Shown here: piece after piece, positions 1 to 7,033 of the stretch
How the letters are laid out: each line of letters opens with the position of its first letter
Position numbering within the stretch: the first letter of the stretch is position 1
NCBI GenBank assembly: GCA_017383785.1
Contig: JAFNVD010000092.1
Coordinates: forward strand, 1 to 8,939
Direction: 5' to 3'
DNA: 8,939 nt
Source: Peptococcaceae bacterium
GTDB taxonomy: Bacteria; Bacillota; Peptococcia; Peptococcales; Peptococcaceae
The notes under the pieces: model-generated
Told to the model about the DNA's origin: nothing
The model's database searches: none
What the model saw: only the letters and a program-made list of their open reading frames with translations
Made by a program: the position numbers and the translations under genes

Positions 1-2085
1 GATGAAGCAGAATACAATGCATTCAAAGAACGTCACGCACAGGCAGTGATTCCGGAAGGCTCTTTAGAAGGGTACACCGGCACAGCTCATATCGGTATTG
101 ACGCTGGCTCTACCACTGTGAAAATTGTAGTAGTAGGCGAAAATGACGAAATTCTGTACCACAAATATATGCTTTCTAACGGGAAACCGGTAGAATTGGT
201 ACGTGAAACGTTAGAAGAAATTTATCGCATTAACCCAAATATTAAAATTATCGGCAGTGCTGCTACCGGTTATGGGGAAGAATTGGTGAAAAATGCGTTC
301 TCCTTAGATGCAGGGCTGGTAGAAACCGTTGCCCACTTAACAGCAGCACAAAAACTGATGCCGGATGTTGATTTTATCATCGATATTGGCGGTCAGGATA
401 TGAAATGTTTCAAAATTCGCAATAAAGTAATCGATACTATTTTCCTGAACGAAGCTTGTTCTTCCGGGTGTGGCTCTTTTATCTCTACTTTTGCCACAGC
501 ATTGGGCTATTCGGTAAAAGATTTTGCTGCATTGGGGCTATATTCCAAGCATCCTGTGGATTTGGGATCCCGTTGTACTGTATTTATGAACTCTTCTGTA
601 AAACAGGCACAAAAAGAAGGTGCTGAAGTAGAGGATATCTCAGCCGGCCTTTCTATTAGTGTTGTAAAAAATGCGCTGTATAAAGTAATTCGCGCCACAT
701 CTGCAGAAAGTTTGGGTCGCCATATTATTGTACAAGGCGGTACATTCTTGAATGATGCTATTTTACGTGCATTCGAGCAGGAAGTAGGCGTAAATGTAAT
801 CCGTCCAAATCTGGCAGGGTTGATGGGTGCATATGGTGCTGCATTGTATATCAAATCCTTGCACCATGATAACTCTACCATTCTGAATGCAGAGCAGCTG
901 GCCAACTTTAGCCATGAAACATCTGAACGTATTTGTCAGCTGTGCGGGAATCACTGCAAATTAACTGTAAATACATTTAACAACGATAAAGAACTGATCG
1001 CCGGGAATCGCTGCGAACGTCCGGTTAAGAGTCAGGATGCAGGGTTTATCAATGTACCGTACAATGCATATCGTCATAAACGAGATGAAATTTTAAAACG
1101 TAAAGCGGAAAAAGGGAAACGTGGCCGTATTGGTCTGCCAATGGGGTTAAACCTGTATGAAAACTATCATTTCTGGCATCCGATTTTGACCAAATTAGGC
1201 TATGAAGTTGTACGTGCGCCATTCGGCAGCAGAGATTTGTTCTTAGAAGGGCAGGCAACCATTCCATCTGATACTGTCTGCTACCCTGCTAAAATGATGC
1301 ATGGCAGTGTAATGCATTTGATTCAGAAACAGGGTGTAAACAAGATTTTCTATCCATGTATGCCATACAACTTTGACGAACATATCAGCGGCAATCATTA
1401 CAACTGTCCGGTAGTAGCATATTATCCGGAAGTCTTGGATGCCAATATGAATATTCTGCAGGATGTGCGTTATATGCGTGATTATTTAGGTCCGCACAAT
1501 GAGAAGCATTTTGTAAAAATGCTGCAGAAAACACTAAAAGAAGATCGCGTTACCATGAAAGAAGCCAAAGAGGCAGCGACAATTGGTTATGACGAACAGA
1601 GCAATTATCTGCGCAACTTGAAACGCTACGGCAAAGAGGCCATTGCATTTGCCCGTGAGCATAATTTGCCGATTATCGTACTGGCTGGGCGTCCATATCA
1701 TGTGGATCCGGAAATCAATCATGGCATTGACCAGCTCATTACCAGCTATGGTGCGGTGGTAATTTCTGAAGACTGCTTGCCGTTGGCAAAATCTAAATTC
1801 CATACCAATGTATTAAATCAATGGACCTATCATGCACGTTTATACAATGCCGCTCATTATGTATGTCAGCAGCCTGATATGTATTTGGTACAGCTGGTAA
1901 GCTTCGGCTGTGGTCTGGATGCGGTAACCACAGATGAAGTGCGTGATATTCTGGAACGTAACGGCAAACTGTACACACAGATTAAGATTGACGAAATCAA
2001 TAATCTAGGTGCAGTAAAAATTCGTTTGCGTAGTTTATTTGCTGCCATTGAACAGAAACAATCTGAACAGAATCATAGGGGGTGA
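1..2085 (+). CDS. Acyl-CoA dehydratase activase-related protein (BcrAD_BadFG + DUF2229), 5' end outside the window
   Basis: The reading frame is open from base 1, so 694 C-terminal residues of a larger protein are visible; the GTG at 46 is internal. Fragment residues 30-285 form a BcrAD_BadFG (ASKHA) ATPase domain: phosphate-1 loop GIDAGSTT (32-39), DIGGQD (128-133), adenosine motif GGTFLN (246-251). NEACSSGCGSF (Cys153) and SRCTVF (Cys192) match the two cysteines that, in HgdC-type activases, help hold the [4Fe-4S] cluster bridging a homodimer. A C-x2-C-x3-C-x18-C linker (312-338) leads into a DUF2229-type region (about 365-600, Cys427, 453, 469) and the conserved tail QLVSFGCGLDAVTTD. Family members usually carry another activase domain in front, presumably lost at the window edge. 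By analogy with HgdC it would hydrolyse ATP to drive low-potential electron transfer in the cytoplasm; its partner and substrate are unknown. It is coupled to the next gene. Family assignment is firm, function is not. Confidence 0.85.
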   Translation, partial: DEAEYNAFKERHAQAVIPEGSLEGYTGTAHIGIDAGSTTVKIVVVGENDEILYHKYMLSNGKPVELVRETLEEIYRINPNIKIIGSAATGYGEELVKNAFSLDAGLVETVAHLTAAQKLMPDVDFIIDIGGQDMKCFKIRNKVIDTIFLNEACSSGCGSFISTFATALGYSVKDFAALGLYSKHPVDLGSRCTVFMNSSVKQAQKEGAEVEDISAGLSISVVKNALYKVIRATSAESLGRHIIVQGGTFLNDAILRAFEQEVGVNVIRPNLAGLMGAYGAALYIKSLHHDNSTILNAEQLANFSHETSERICQLCGNHCKLTVNTFNNDKELIAGNRCERPVKSQDAGFINVPYNAYRHKRDEILKRKAEKGKRGRIGLPMGLNLYENYHFWHPILTKLGYEVVRAPFGSRDLFLEGQATIPSDTVCYPAKMMHGSVMHLIQKQGVNKIFYPCMPYNFDEHISGNHYNCPVVAYYPEVLDANMNILQDVRYMRDYLGPHNEKHFVKMLQKTLKEDRVTMKEAKEAATIGYDEQSNYLRNLKRYGKEAIAFAREHNLPIIVLAGRPYHVDPEINHGIDQLITSYGAVVISEDCLPLAKSKFHTNVLNQWTYHARLYNAAHYVCQQPDMYLVQLVSFGCGLDAVTTDEVRDILERNGKLYTQIKIDEINNLGAVKIRLRSLFAAIEQKQSEQNHRG
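2077..2085 (+). promoter_or_regulatory. Shine-Dalgarno that fixes the start of the HgdB-like gene
   Basis: AGGGGGTGA lies 7 nt before ATG 2093 and ends on the TGA stop of the upstream gene. This supports ATG 2093 over the in-frame upstream ATG at 2039, and suggests the two proteins are translationally coupled. Confidence 0.8.
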
Positions 2086-2092
2086 AGAGACA

Positions 2093-3361
2093 ATGGCTAA
2101 ATTAGAATATGATGAACATGGGCGTTTGCTCTTCACAAAAGAAATGAAAGAGGAGTATACTCTTTTGGTACCAATGATGCTGCCGATTCATTTCTCCATG
2201 CTGCAATCCATTTTTGCCCGTGAAGGATACAAAATGGAGATTCTGGATACACAGAATAGCAATATCATTCAGATGGGGTTGAAATATTGTCACAATGATA
2301 TTTGCTATCCGGCACAGTTGACCATTGGTCAGTTAATGGATGCGCTGCAGAGCGGCAAATATGATATTAACAAAGTAGCAGTGGTATTAACGCAGACCGG
2401 TGGCGGGTGTCGTGCATCCAATTATATTAGCTTACTGCGTAAAGCACTGGAACGTGCAGGTCTGAGCCATGTACCTGCAGTATCTATGAATTTTAGTGGT
2501 TTGGAAAAGAACCCTGGCTTTGAACTGACACCAAAAATGTTCTATGAAATGATTAATGCAGTTATTTATGGTGATTTGCTCATGGCACTGCATAATCAGA
2601 CATTGCCATACGAAAAAGAAGCAGGTGCATCGCAGCGTTTAGTAGATTATTTTGTCAATATGCTGAACAATGACTTTGCCAAAGGGGAAAGTATGGGGCC
2701 AAAAGCCATTCGCAAAAAGATGGATGAAATTGTGTCTGCCTTTGCAAAAGTACCGGTACATCCTAGAAATAAAGTGCGCGTGGGGATTGTAGGCGAAATC
2801 TATGTAAAATTTGCTCCTTTGGGCAATAACAACTTAGAAGAATTCCTGCTAAAAGAAAACGCAGAGCCGGTAGTACCGGGCTTGCTGGACTTTATCCTGT
2901 ATACAGCCGATACTGCTATGGAAGATTACAAACGCTACGGCGGCAAATTACTGCGTCCGCTGGTAACCACAGCCGTGATGAAAATTATGACCGGTATTCA
3001 GAAAGATATGATTAAAGCGATGGAAAAACCGGGATGTTTTCATGCACCAAGTTCTTTCAAACATACCAAAAATTTGGCTGGGAAGGTCATTGATCATGGT
3101 GTAAAAATGGGCGAAGGCTGGCTTCTGACCGGTGAAATGATGGCACTGATTGATGAAGGGGTCAACAATATTGTATGTACACAGCCGTTTGGCTGCCTGC
3201 CAAACCATGTGTGCGGTCGCGGTATGATGCGCAGAATCAAATCCATTCATCCTGATGCTAATATCGTAGCTATTGACTATGATGCAGGTGCTACCAAGGT
3301 AAACCAGGAAAATCGATTGAAACTGATGCTGGCTACAGCGCGTAAAATTGCGGTTCATTAA
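2093..3361 (+). CDS. 2-hydroxyacyl-CoA dehydratase (HgdB-like) family protein, partner of the upstream activase-related gene
   Basis: This 422-residue protein corresponds to the C-terminal part of the approximately 1400-residue activase/DUF2229 proteins of Clostridia, here encoded separately. Conserved-looking blocks are LLVPMMLPIHFSMLQSIF (24-41), LKYCHNDICYP (63-73), LTQTGGGCRASNY (99-111) and TQPFGCLPNHVCGRGM (363-378). Cysteines 66, 71, 106, 362, 368 and 374 are plausible iron-sulfur ligands, as in HgdB-type dehydratases and double-cubane-cluster proteins; that is inference. No signal peptide or membrane segment is seen, so it is probably cytoplasmic. It may be the electron-accepting or catalytic half of an ATP-dependent reductase whose activase is the preceding gene. 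ATG 2093 is preferred because it has a good Shine-Dalgarno and gives a family-like N-terminus; the 18 extra residues from 2039 overlap the upstream gene. A terminator follows, and no CoA-pathway genes are visible to name a substrate. Confidence 0.85.
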   Translation: MAKLEYDEHGRLLFTKEMKEEYTLLVPMMLPIHFSMLQSIFAREGYKMEILDTQNSNIIQMGLKYCHNDICYPAQLTIGQLMDALQSGKYDINKVAVVLTQTGGGCRASNYISLLRKALERAGLSHVPAVSMNFSGLEKNPGFELTPKMFYEMINAVIYGDLLMALHNQTLPYEKEAGASQRLVDYFVNMLNNDFAKGESMGPKAIRKKMDEIVSAFAKVPVHPRNKVRVGIVGEIYVKFAPLGNNNLEEFLLKENAEPVVPGLLDFILYTADTAMEDYKRYGGKLLRPLVTTAVMKIMTGIQKDMIKAMEKPGCFHAPSSFKHTKNLAGKVIDHGVKMGEGWLLTGEMMALIDEGVNNIVCTQPFGCLPNHVCGRGMMRRIKSIHPDANIVAIDYDAGATKVNQENRLKLMLATARKIAVH

Positions 3362-3384
3362 GCAAAAAATGTTAAGATTTATTT

Positions 3385-3420
3385 AAGAATCCTCTGCTTA
3401 TGCAGGGGATTCTTTATTTT
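3385..3420 (+). terminator. Rho-independent terminator after the activase/dehydratase-like pair
   Basis: A 13-bp stem (3385-3397 with 3402-3414, one G-T pair) with a TTAT loop is followed by a T-rich run to 3420. It lies 24 nt after the stop codon and separates this unit from the DegV gene. Confidence 0.9.
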
Positions 3421-3436
3421 GTGTAGAATAACTACA

Positions 3437-3465
3437 TTGAAATTGAAATTTGTTCACATGGTAAT
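3437..3465 (+). promoter_or_regulatory. Tentative sigma-A promoter for the DegV/DUF1653 unit
   Basis: TTGAAA (3437-3442), a 17-nt spacer and GGTAAT (3460-3465, 4/6 to consensus) lie downstream of the terminator and about 45 nt before the DegV start. A second TTGAAA at 3443 and a TTGTTC/TAGATA pair (3450, 3472) are alternatives. A promoter is expected in this gap, but its exact position is weakly supported. Confidence 0.25.
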
Positions 3466-3510
3466 CAAAACTAGATAGAAAAGTTGATATGTAATTGAGG
3501 AGGAAGTCAT

Positions 3511-4383
3511 ATGTCTTATACTGTATTTACGGATGCATGTTCTAATTTGCCTGGGAGCTTAATTCAGCGCTTCGATATACATGTGCTGCCATGCAGCTAT
3601 TTGATGGATGGCGAGCAGGGCGTGTATGAAGGCAATATTGATGCGTTTGATTCTCATGATTATTATGAAAAATTACGTAACGGTTCCGAAATGAAAACCA
3701 GTTTACTTAATAGCCAATTATTTTTGGATCATTTTCGCCCGGAGTTGGAAAAAGGTTTGGATGTCGTGTATGTGGGTCTTTCTTCCGGTGTTAGTGGTAC
3801 ATTACAGGCAGCACAGATTGCAGCTAATATGTTGGCCGATGAATATCCGAATAGAACTGTAAGAGTGATAGACTCCTTAGGTGCTGCATTAGGGCCGGGG
3901 CTCTTAACCTGCAGAGCGGCGGAACTGCGTGAAGAAGGCAAAACTGCCAATGAGGCAGGCGATATCTTGGATATAGAGGTAAGCAAATTGCTGCAGTTCT
4001 TTACCGTAGCAGATTTAAACTTTTTGAAACGGACAGGTCGTGTAAGTGGGCCTACCGCGGCTATTGGTACTGTGCTAAATATTAAGCCGTTATTATGGGG
4101 CGATCCTACAGGTCATATTGTGGCATATAGTAAATGTAGAGGACGTCAGAAAGCCATTGATGCCATTGTAGAGCAGTATCGTACCAAAGTAGTAGATCCA
4201 CAGAATCAGCGCATTGGTATTACTCATGGAGACTGCTTGGAAGAAGCAGAACTTTTAGCAAAACGAGTGTGTGAAATCGCACAGCCGAAAGAAATTATCA
4301 TTGTACCGCACGAACCATTCACCGGTGCTCATGTCGGGCCAGGTATGCTGGCATTGTTTTTCTTTGGTGAGGAAAGAAAATAA
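3511..4383 (+). CDS. DegV family fatty-acid-binding protein (FakB-like)
   Basis: This 290-residue protein has full family length. Recognisable elements are the N-terminal FTDACSNLP (6-14), MKTSLLNSQ (61-69), YVGLSSGVSGT (87-97), VIDSLGAALGPG (119-130), LNFLKRTGRVSG (169-180) and the C-terminal GAHVGPGMLALFF (272-284). In the family the TS and SSGxSGT segments line the pocket that holds the carboxylate of a bound fatty acid, and FakB members present the acyl chain to the kinase FakA, which makes acyl-phosphate for phospholipid synthesis. No FakA gene is in this window, and bacteria often carry several DegV paralogues, so the particular role and acyl preference cannot be read here. It is expected to be cytoplasmic. 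Shine-Dalgarno GAGGAGG (3497-3503) lies 7 nt before the ATG. It is followed after 14 nt by the DUF1653 gene, with which it is probably co-transcribed. Confidence 0.93.
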   Translation: MSYTVFTDACSNLPGSLIQRFDIHVLPCSYLMDGEQGVYEGNIDAFDSHDYYEKLRNGSEMKTSLLNSQLFLDHFRPELEKGLDVVYVGLSSGVSGTLQAAQIAANMLADEYPNRTVRVIDSLGAALGPGLLTCRAAELREEGKTANEAGDILDIEVSKLLQFFTVADLNFLKRTGRVSGPTAAIGTVLNIKPLLWGDPTGHIVAYSKCRGRQKAIDAIVEQYRTKVVDPQNQRIGITHGDCLEEAELLAKRVCEIAQPKEIIIVPHEPFTGAHVGPGMLALFFFGEERK

Positions 4384-4397
4384 TACGGGAGTAATCT

Positions 4398-4622
4398 ATG
4401 AGAACTGAGTTTATACCGGGCAGTACTTATCGCCATTACAAGGGAAATCTGTACAAAACGTTGTATATTGCAAAACATACGGAGACAGAAGAACCGCTGG
4501 CTATTTATCAAGCGCTTTACGGTGAACATGGCATCTGGGCTAGACCGCTTGCTATGTTTCTAGATGAAGTCACCTTGCCCGATGGCAGCGTTGTACCACG
4601 GTTTGTATTGGTGGAAGAATAA
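4398..4622 (+). CDS. DUF1653 domain small protein
   Basis: This 74-residue protein is essentially one DUF1653 domain. The pattern FIPGSTYRHYKGNLYKTL near the N-terminus, then an ETEEPLAIYQALYG block and a WARPLAMFLDEV block, is the family's hallmark. These short proteins are predicted to form a compact beta-rich fold; no biochemical function is established to my knowledge. There is no signal peptide, membrane segment or cysteine motif. A modest Shine-Dalgarno, GGGAG (4387-4391), lies 6 nt before the ATG, and the gene sits 14 nt after the DegV stop, implying one transcript. The unit ends at the terminator near 4670. Confidence 0.88.
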   Translation: MRTEFIPGSTYRHYKGNLYKTLYIAKHTETEEPLAIYQALYGEHGIWARPLAMFLDEVTLPDGSVVPRFVLVEE

Positions 4623-4623
4623 A

Positions 4624-4647
4624 ATGTTAAGCGGAATTACTTAACAT
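4624..4647 (+). repeat. Perfect 8-bp inverted repeat just after the DUF1653 stop
   Basis: ATGTTAAG (4624-4631) and CTTAACAT (4640-4647) are perfect inverted repeats around an 8-nt spacer. There is no T run after it, so it is not itself a terminator. It could be a weak mRNA 3' hairpin or a protein-binding dyad; neither role is shown. Confidence 0.5.
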
Positions 4648-4668
4648 AAATACCGTTTATCAAACTTT

Positions 4669-4712
4669 GCGAGGATGTTTAGTATTTTTACTTGACATCC
4701 TCGTTGTTTTTT
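4669..4712 (+). terminator. Rho-independent terminator after the DegV/DUF1653 unit
   Basis: CGAGGATGT (4670-4678) pairs with ACATCCTCG (4695-4703). An inner AGTA/TACT stem with a TTTT loop extends it, and a T-rich tract (TTGTTTTTT, 4704-4712) follows. There is no A tract on the left side, so it is probably one-directional, stopping + strand transcription before ylxM. Its right arm carries a -35 box. Confidence 0.85.
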
Positions 4713-4720
4713 AGTAAACT
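4692..4720 (+). promoter_or_regulatory. Sigma-A promoter of the ylxM-ffh unit
   Basis: A consensus -35 TTGACA (4692-4697), a 17-nt spacer and TAAACT (4715-4720, 4/6 to TATAAT) predict a start near 4727 and a leader of about 40 nt before ylxM. The -35 lies in the descending arm of the preceding terminator, and the T tract serves as spacer. Confidence 0.65.
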
Positions 4721-4766
4721 AACTGAGGTGTTAAGGGAATTAGGTTTACAGATGAGGTGAAAGGTT

Positions 4767-5090
4767 ATGACACTGGAACAACGTGCACGAATGGCTGTGC
4801 TCTATGATTTGTACAGTGGTCTGCTGACAGAAAAACAGCAGGAAGTATTTGACCTGTATTATCAATGTGACCTGTCGCTGGGAGAAATCGCAGCGGAACA
4901 TGACATTTCCCGCACTGCTGTGCATGATTTGATCAAACGCACAGAAAATCTGCTGGAAAAGTACGAATCCAAACTGCATCTGGCAGAGCGTGAGTTAAAA
5001 CGCAAAAGAGTATTGAGACAGCTTGGCGGTATGGCAGAGGGCAATGAAGATATGCTCAAACTGTTGTATCAGTTAGGTCTGGAAGAGTAG
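4767..5090 (+). CDS. ylxM: YlxM-like HTH protein, putative SRP-associated factor
   Basis: This 107-residue protein resembles the YlxM/p13 family (UPF0122), small proteins with a sigma-70 region 4-like helix-turn-helix encoded directly before ffh in Bacillota. The helix-turn-helix is at about residues 19-67 (TEKQQEVFDLYYQCDLSLGE, then IAAEHDISRTAVHDLIKRTE). The remainder is charged and helical. A streptococcal YlxM has been reported to bind SRP RNA and Ffh and modulate SRP GTPase activity, so a role in SRP function is plausible here; a direct transcription role is an alternative. Shine-Dalgarno GAGGTGA (4754-4760) lies 6 nt before the ATG. The ffh Shine-Dalgarno overlaps this gene's stop codon, so ffh translation is probably coupled to it. 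Confidence 0.9.
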   Translation: MTLEQRARMAVLYDLYSGLLTEKQQEVFDLYYQCDLSLGEIAAEHDISRTAVHDLIKRTENLLEKYESKLHLAERELKRKRVLRQLGGMAEGNEDMLKLLYQLGLEE

Positions 5091-5103
5091 GAGGGATGAG
5101 CCA

Positions 5104-6456
5104 ATGGCCTTTGATGGATTAGGAGATAAGCTGCAAGACATTTTCAAACGCATGAAAGGACAGGGCAAAATTTCCGAAAAAGACCTGAAAGCAGTCATGC
5201 GCGAAGTTAAAGTTGCGCTGTTAGAAGCCGACGTTAACTATAAAGTAGTAAAACAGTTTGTAGACAATGTTACCAACCGTGCGGTAGGCGAGGAAGTAAT
5301 GGAAAGCCTCACACCGGGTCAGCAGGTAGTGAAAATCGTTCATGACGAGTTGACACAGCTGTTGGGTGGTACACAGAGTAAATTGACAATCAACCCAAAA
5401 CCTCCAACAGTAATTATGATGGTAGGTTTACAGGGTTCCGGTAAAACCACTACCAGTGGTAAGCTTGGGAAATTGCTGAAAAAACAAGGCAAGCGCCCAT
5501 TGCTTACAGCCTGCGACGTATATCGTCCGGCGGCGATTAAACAGCTGCAGGTACTGGGGGAACAGTTGGATATTCCGGTATATACACTGGGTGATAAAAT
5601 CAGTCCGGTGGACATTGCCAAAGGTGCTATCGAGCATGCAAAATCCCATGGCAATGACATCGTTATCTTAGATACAGCCGGTCGATTACACATCGATGAA
5701 GTGCTGATGGAAGAACTGAAAAATGTTAAAGAGGTAGCACAGCCTACAGAAATTCTGCTGGTTGTTGACTCCATGGTAGGTCAGGATGCAGTCAATGTAG
5801 CCGATAGCTTCAATGAGCTTTTGGATATTACCGGTGTGGTACTGACCAAACTGGATGGCGATACTCGCGGTGGTGCGGCATTATCCATTAAAACCATTAC
5901 CGGCAAACCAATCAAGTTTGCAGGTATGGGTGAAAAACTGGATGCACTGGAACCATTCCATCCGGATCGTATGGCTTCCCGTATTTTGGGTATGGGCGAT
6001 GTGATGACTCTGATTGAGAAAGCACAGGAAACCGTTGACCAGAAAAAAGCGGAAGAAATGACCAAGAAACTCATGAAAGCTGAGTTTACTTTGGAAGATT
6101 ATTTAGACCAAATGGAACAGCTGCAGAATATGGGCAATATCAACAGTATGTTGGAAATGATGCCTGGTATGAGCAAAAACAAGCTGAAAGATATTCAGAT
6201 TGATGAAAGAGATATGGCGCGTACCAAAGCAATCATCTTGTCTATGACACCTGCAGAACGCAGAAATCCAAAAATCATCAACGGCAGCAGACGTAAACGT
6301 ATTGCAGCGGGTTCCGGTATGAAAGTACAGGATGTAAATCGCTTGCTGAAACAGTACGAACAGTCTCAGGTATTGATGAAACAGTTCGGCGGTATGGCGA
6401 CTGGCAAGAAAGGTAAAAAAGGCGGCGGTAAATTCAAACTGCCATTTGGTATGTAA
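5104..6456 (+). CDS. ffh: Signal recognition particle protein Ffh (SRP54)
   Basis: This 450-residue GTPase has full length. The N domain is at about 1-90, with ALLEADVNYKVV (38-49). The G domain carries the P-loop GLQGSGKTT (108-116), DVYRPAA (138-144), DTAGRLHID (190-198), TKLDGDTRGG (248-257) and GMGEKLDALEPF (274-285). The methionine-rich M domain (about 325-430), which holds the hydrophobic signal-sequence groove, has the RNA-binding GSGM turn at 403-406. A lysine/glycine tail ending KLPFGM follows. Ffh with 4.5S/scRNA binds nascent signal sequences and docks with FtsY at the membrane to deliver ribosomes to SecYEG. Shine-Dalgarno AGGAGGG (5089-5095) overlaps the ylxM stop. All catalytic motifs are intact. 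The SRP RNA gene is not in this window. Confidence 0.99.
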   Translation: MAFDGLGDKLQDIFKRMKGQGKISEKDLKAVMREVKVALLEADVNYKVVKQFVDNVTNRAVGEEVMESLTPGQQVVKIVHDELTQLLGGTQSKLTINPKPPTVIMMVGLQGSGKTTTSGKLGKLLKKQGKRPLLTACDVYRPAAIKQLQVLGEQLDIPVYTLGDKISPVDIAKGAIEHAKSHGNDIVILDTAGRLHIDEVLMEELKNVKEVAQPTEILLVVDSMVGQDAVNVADSFNELLDITGVVLTKLDGDTRGGAALSIKTITGKPIKFAGMGEKLDALEPFHPDRMASRILGMGDVMTLIEKAQETVDQKKAEEMTKKLMKAEFTLEDYLDQMEQLQNMGNINSMLEMMPGMSKNKLKDIQIDERDMARTKAIILSMTPAERRNPKIINGSRRKRIAAGSGMKVQDVNRLLKQYEQSQVLMKQFGGMATGKKGKKGGGKFKLPFGM

Positions 6457-6524
6457 GCAGTACAAATCAGTTAGTAAAAGCTTTTTAAAAGTTTTTAATA
6501 TAAATGAAGATATGAACTCGTTTT

Positions 6525-6533
6525 AGGAGGTGA
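6525..6533 (+). promoter_or_regulatory. Near-ideal Shine-Dalgarno of rpsP
   Basis: AGGAGGTGA matches the 16S 3' end almost fully and lies 5 nt before ATG 6539. The in-frame GTG at 6530 falls inside this element, so it cannot be the start. Confidence 0.9.
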
Positions 6534-6538
6534 AACTC

Positions 6539-6784
6539 ATGGCAACAAAAATCAGATTAACAAGAATGGGCGCTAAAAAAGCTCCTTTCTACCGTATTGT
6601 TGTAGCTGACTCCCGCGCTCGTAGAGATGGTGCTTTCATCGATATCATCGGTACTTACGATCCAAACCGTCAGCCAGCAGCAGTTGAAATCAACGCTGAG
6701 AAAGCTGAAAAATGGTTGAGCACAGGCGCTCAGCCTTCCGATACAGTAAAATCTCTGTTAAAACAGCAGGGTCTGTGGAAATAA
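6539..6784 (+). CDS. rpsP: 30S ribosomal protein S16
   Basis: This 81-residue protein is a textbook bS16. The N-terminus is MATKIRLTRMGAKKAPFYRI, followed by VVADSRARRDGAFIDIIGTY and DPNRQP, then the helical C-terminal part EKAEKWLSTGAQPSDTV and SLLKQQGLWK. S16 binds the 5' and central domains of 16S rRNA and is needed for 30S assembly. The length is normal for Bacillota. Start ATG 6539 is set by the strong Shine-Dalgarno and the conserved MATKIRL beginning. The 82-nt gap after ffh is A/T-rich and shows no convincing terminator, so read-through from ffh is likely, though a separate promoter is not excluded. khpA follows after 12 nt. Confidence 0.98.
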   Translation: MATKIRLTRMGAKKAPFYRIVVADSRARRDGAFIDIIGTYDPNRQPAAVEINAEKAEKWLSTGAQPSDTVKSLLKQQGLWK

Positions 6785-6796
6785 GGAGGGGTTTTC

Positions 6797-7024
6797 GTGT
6801 TAGCTTTAGTGGAACACTTAGCGAAATCCTTAGTGGATCAGCCTGATGCTGTAAAAGTAACACAGGTTGATAATGGTAAAGAAATTACCATTCACTTAAC
6901 TGTTGCGCAGGAAGATATGGGGAAAGTAATCGGCAAACAAGGTCGTATTGCAAAAGCCATCCGCACAGTAGTTAAGGCAGCTGCTGTAAAAGCTGATAAA
7001 CGCGTTACAGTAGAAATCATGTAA
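6797..7024 (+). CDS. khpA: KH-domain RNA-binding protein KhpA
   Basis: This 75-residue protein (formerly YlqC) is a single KH domain with the GxxG loop in MGKVIGKQGRIAKAIRTVVK; the GKQG tetrapeptide contacts RNA. In streptococci and other Bacillota KhpA pairs with KhpB (Jag/EloR) and influences cell elongation and division through RNA binding; acting as an RNA chaperone is the general view. The start is GTG at 6797: it has Shine-Dalgarno GGAGGGG (6785-6791) 5 nt upstream, abutting the rpsP stop, and gives the family-typical LALVEHLAKSLVDQPD beginning. Three in-frame stops in a row (TAA TAA TGA) close the gene. A hairpin terminator follows within about 10 nt. Confidence 0.96.
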   Translation: MLALVEHLAKSLVDQPDAVKVTQVDNGKEITIHLTVAQEDMGKVIGKQGRIAKAIRTVVKAAAVKADKRVTVEIM

Positions 7025-7033
7025 TAATGATAT

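Noticed and set aside
46..48. GTG as the start of the first gene
   Set aside because: The frame is open back to base 1 with family-like residues (ERHAQA) before it, no Shine-Dalgarno precedes it, and homologues have another domain upstream.
507..905. Minus-strand open frames, such as 507-905, 2948-3358 and 5340-5774
   Set aside because: They lie wholly within well-identified + strand genes, have low-complexity or unrecognisable products and no supporting signals.
2039..2092. ATG 2039 as start of the HgdB-like gene
   Set aside because: It lies inside the upstream gene without a ribosome site; ATG 2093 has a strong Shine-Dalgarno and gives a family-like N-terminus.
4623..4766. SRP RNA (scRNA/4.5S) gene near ffh
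   Set aside because: No GGAA-tetraloop SRP hairpin is seen; the structures present are a terminator and a short inverted repeat.
6457..6524. Possible terminator or promoter in the ffh-rpsP gap
   Set aside because: AAAAGCTTTT is a short A/T palindrome too weak for a terminator, and TAATAT/TATAAA near 6496-6504 lacks any -35 at proper spacing.
6530..6538. GTG 6530 as start of rpsP
   Set aside because: It is part of the AGGAGGTGA ribosome binding site.
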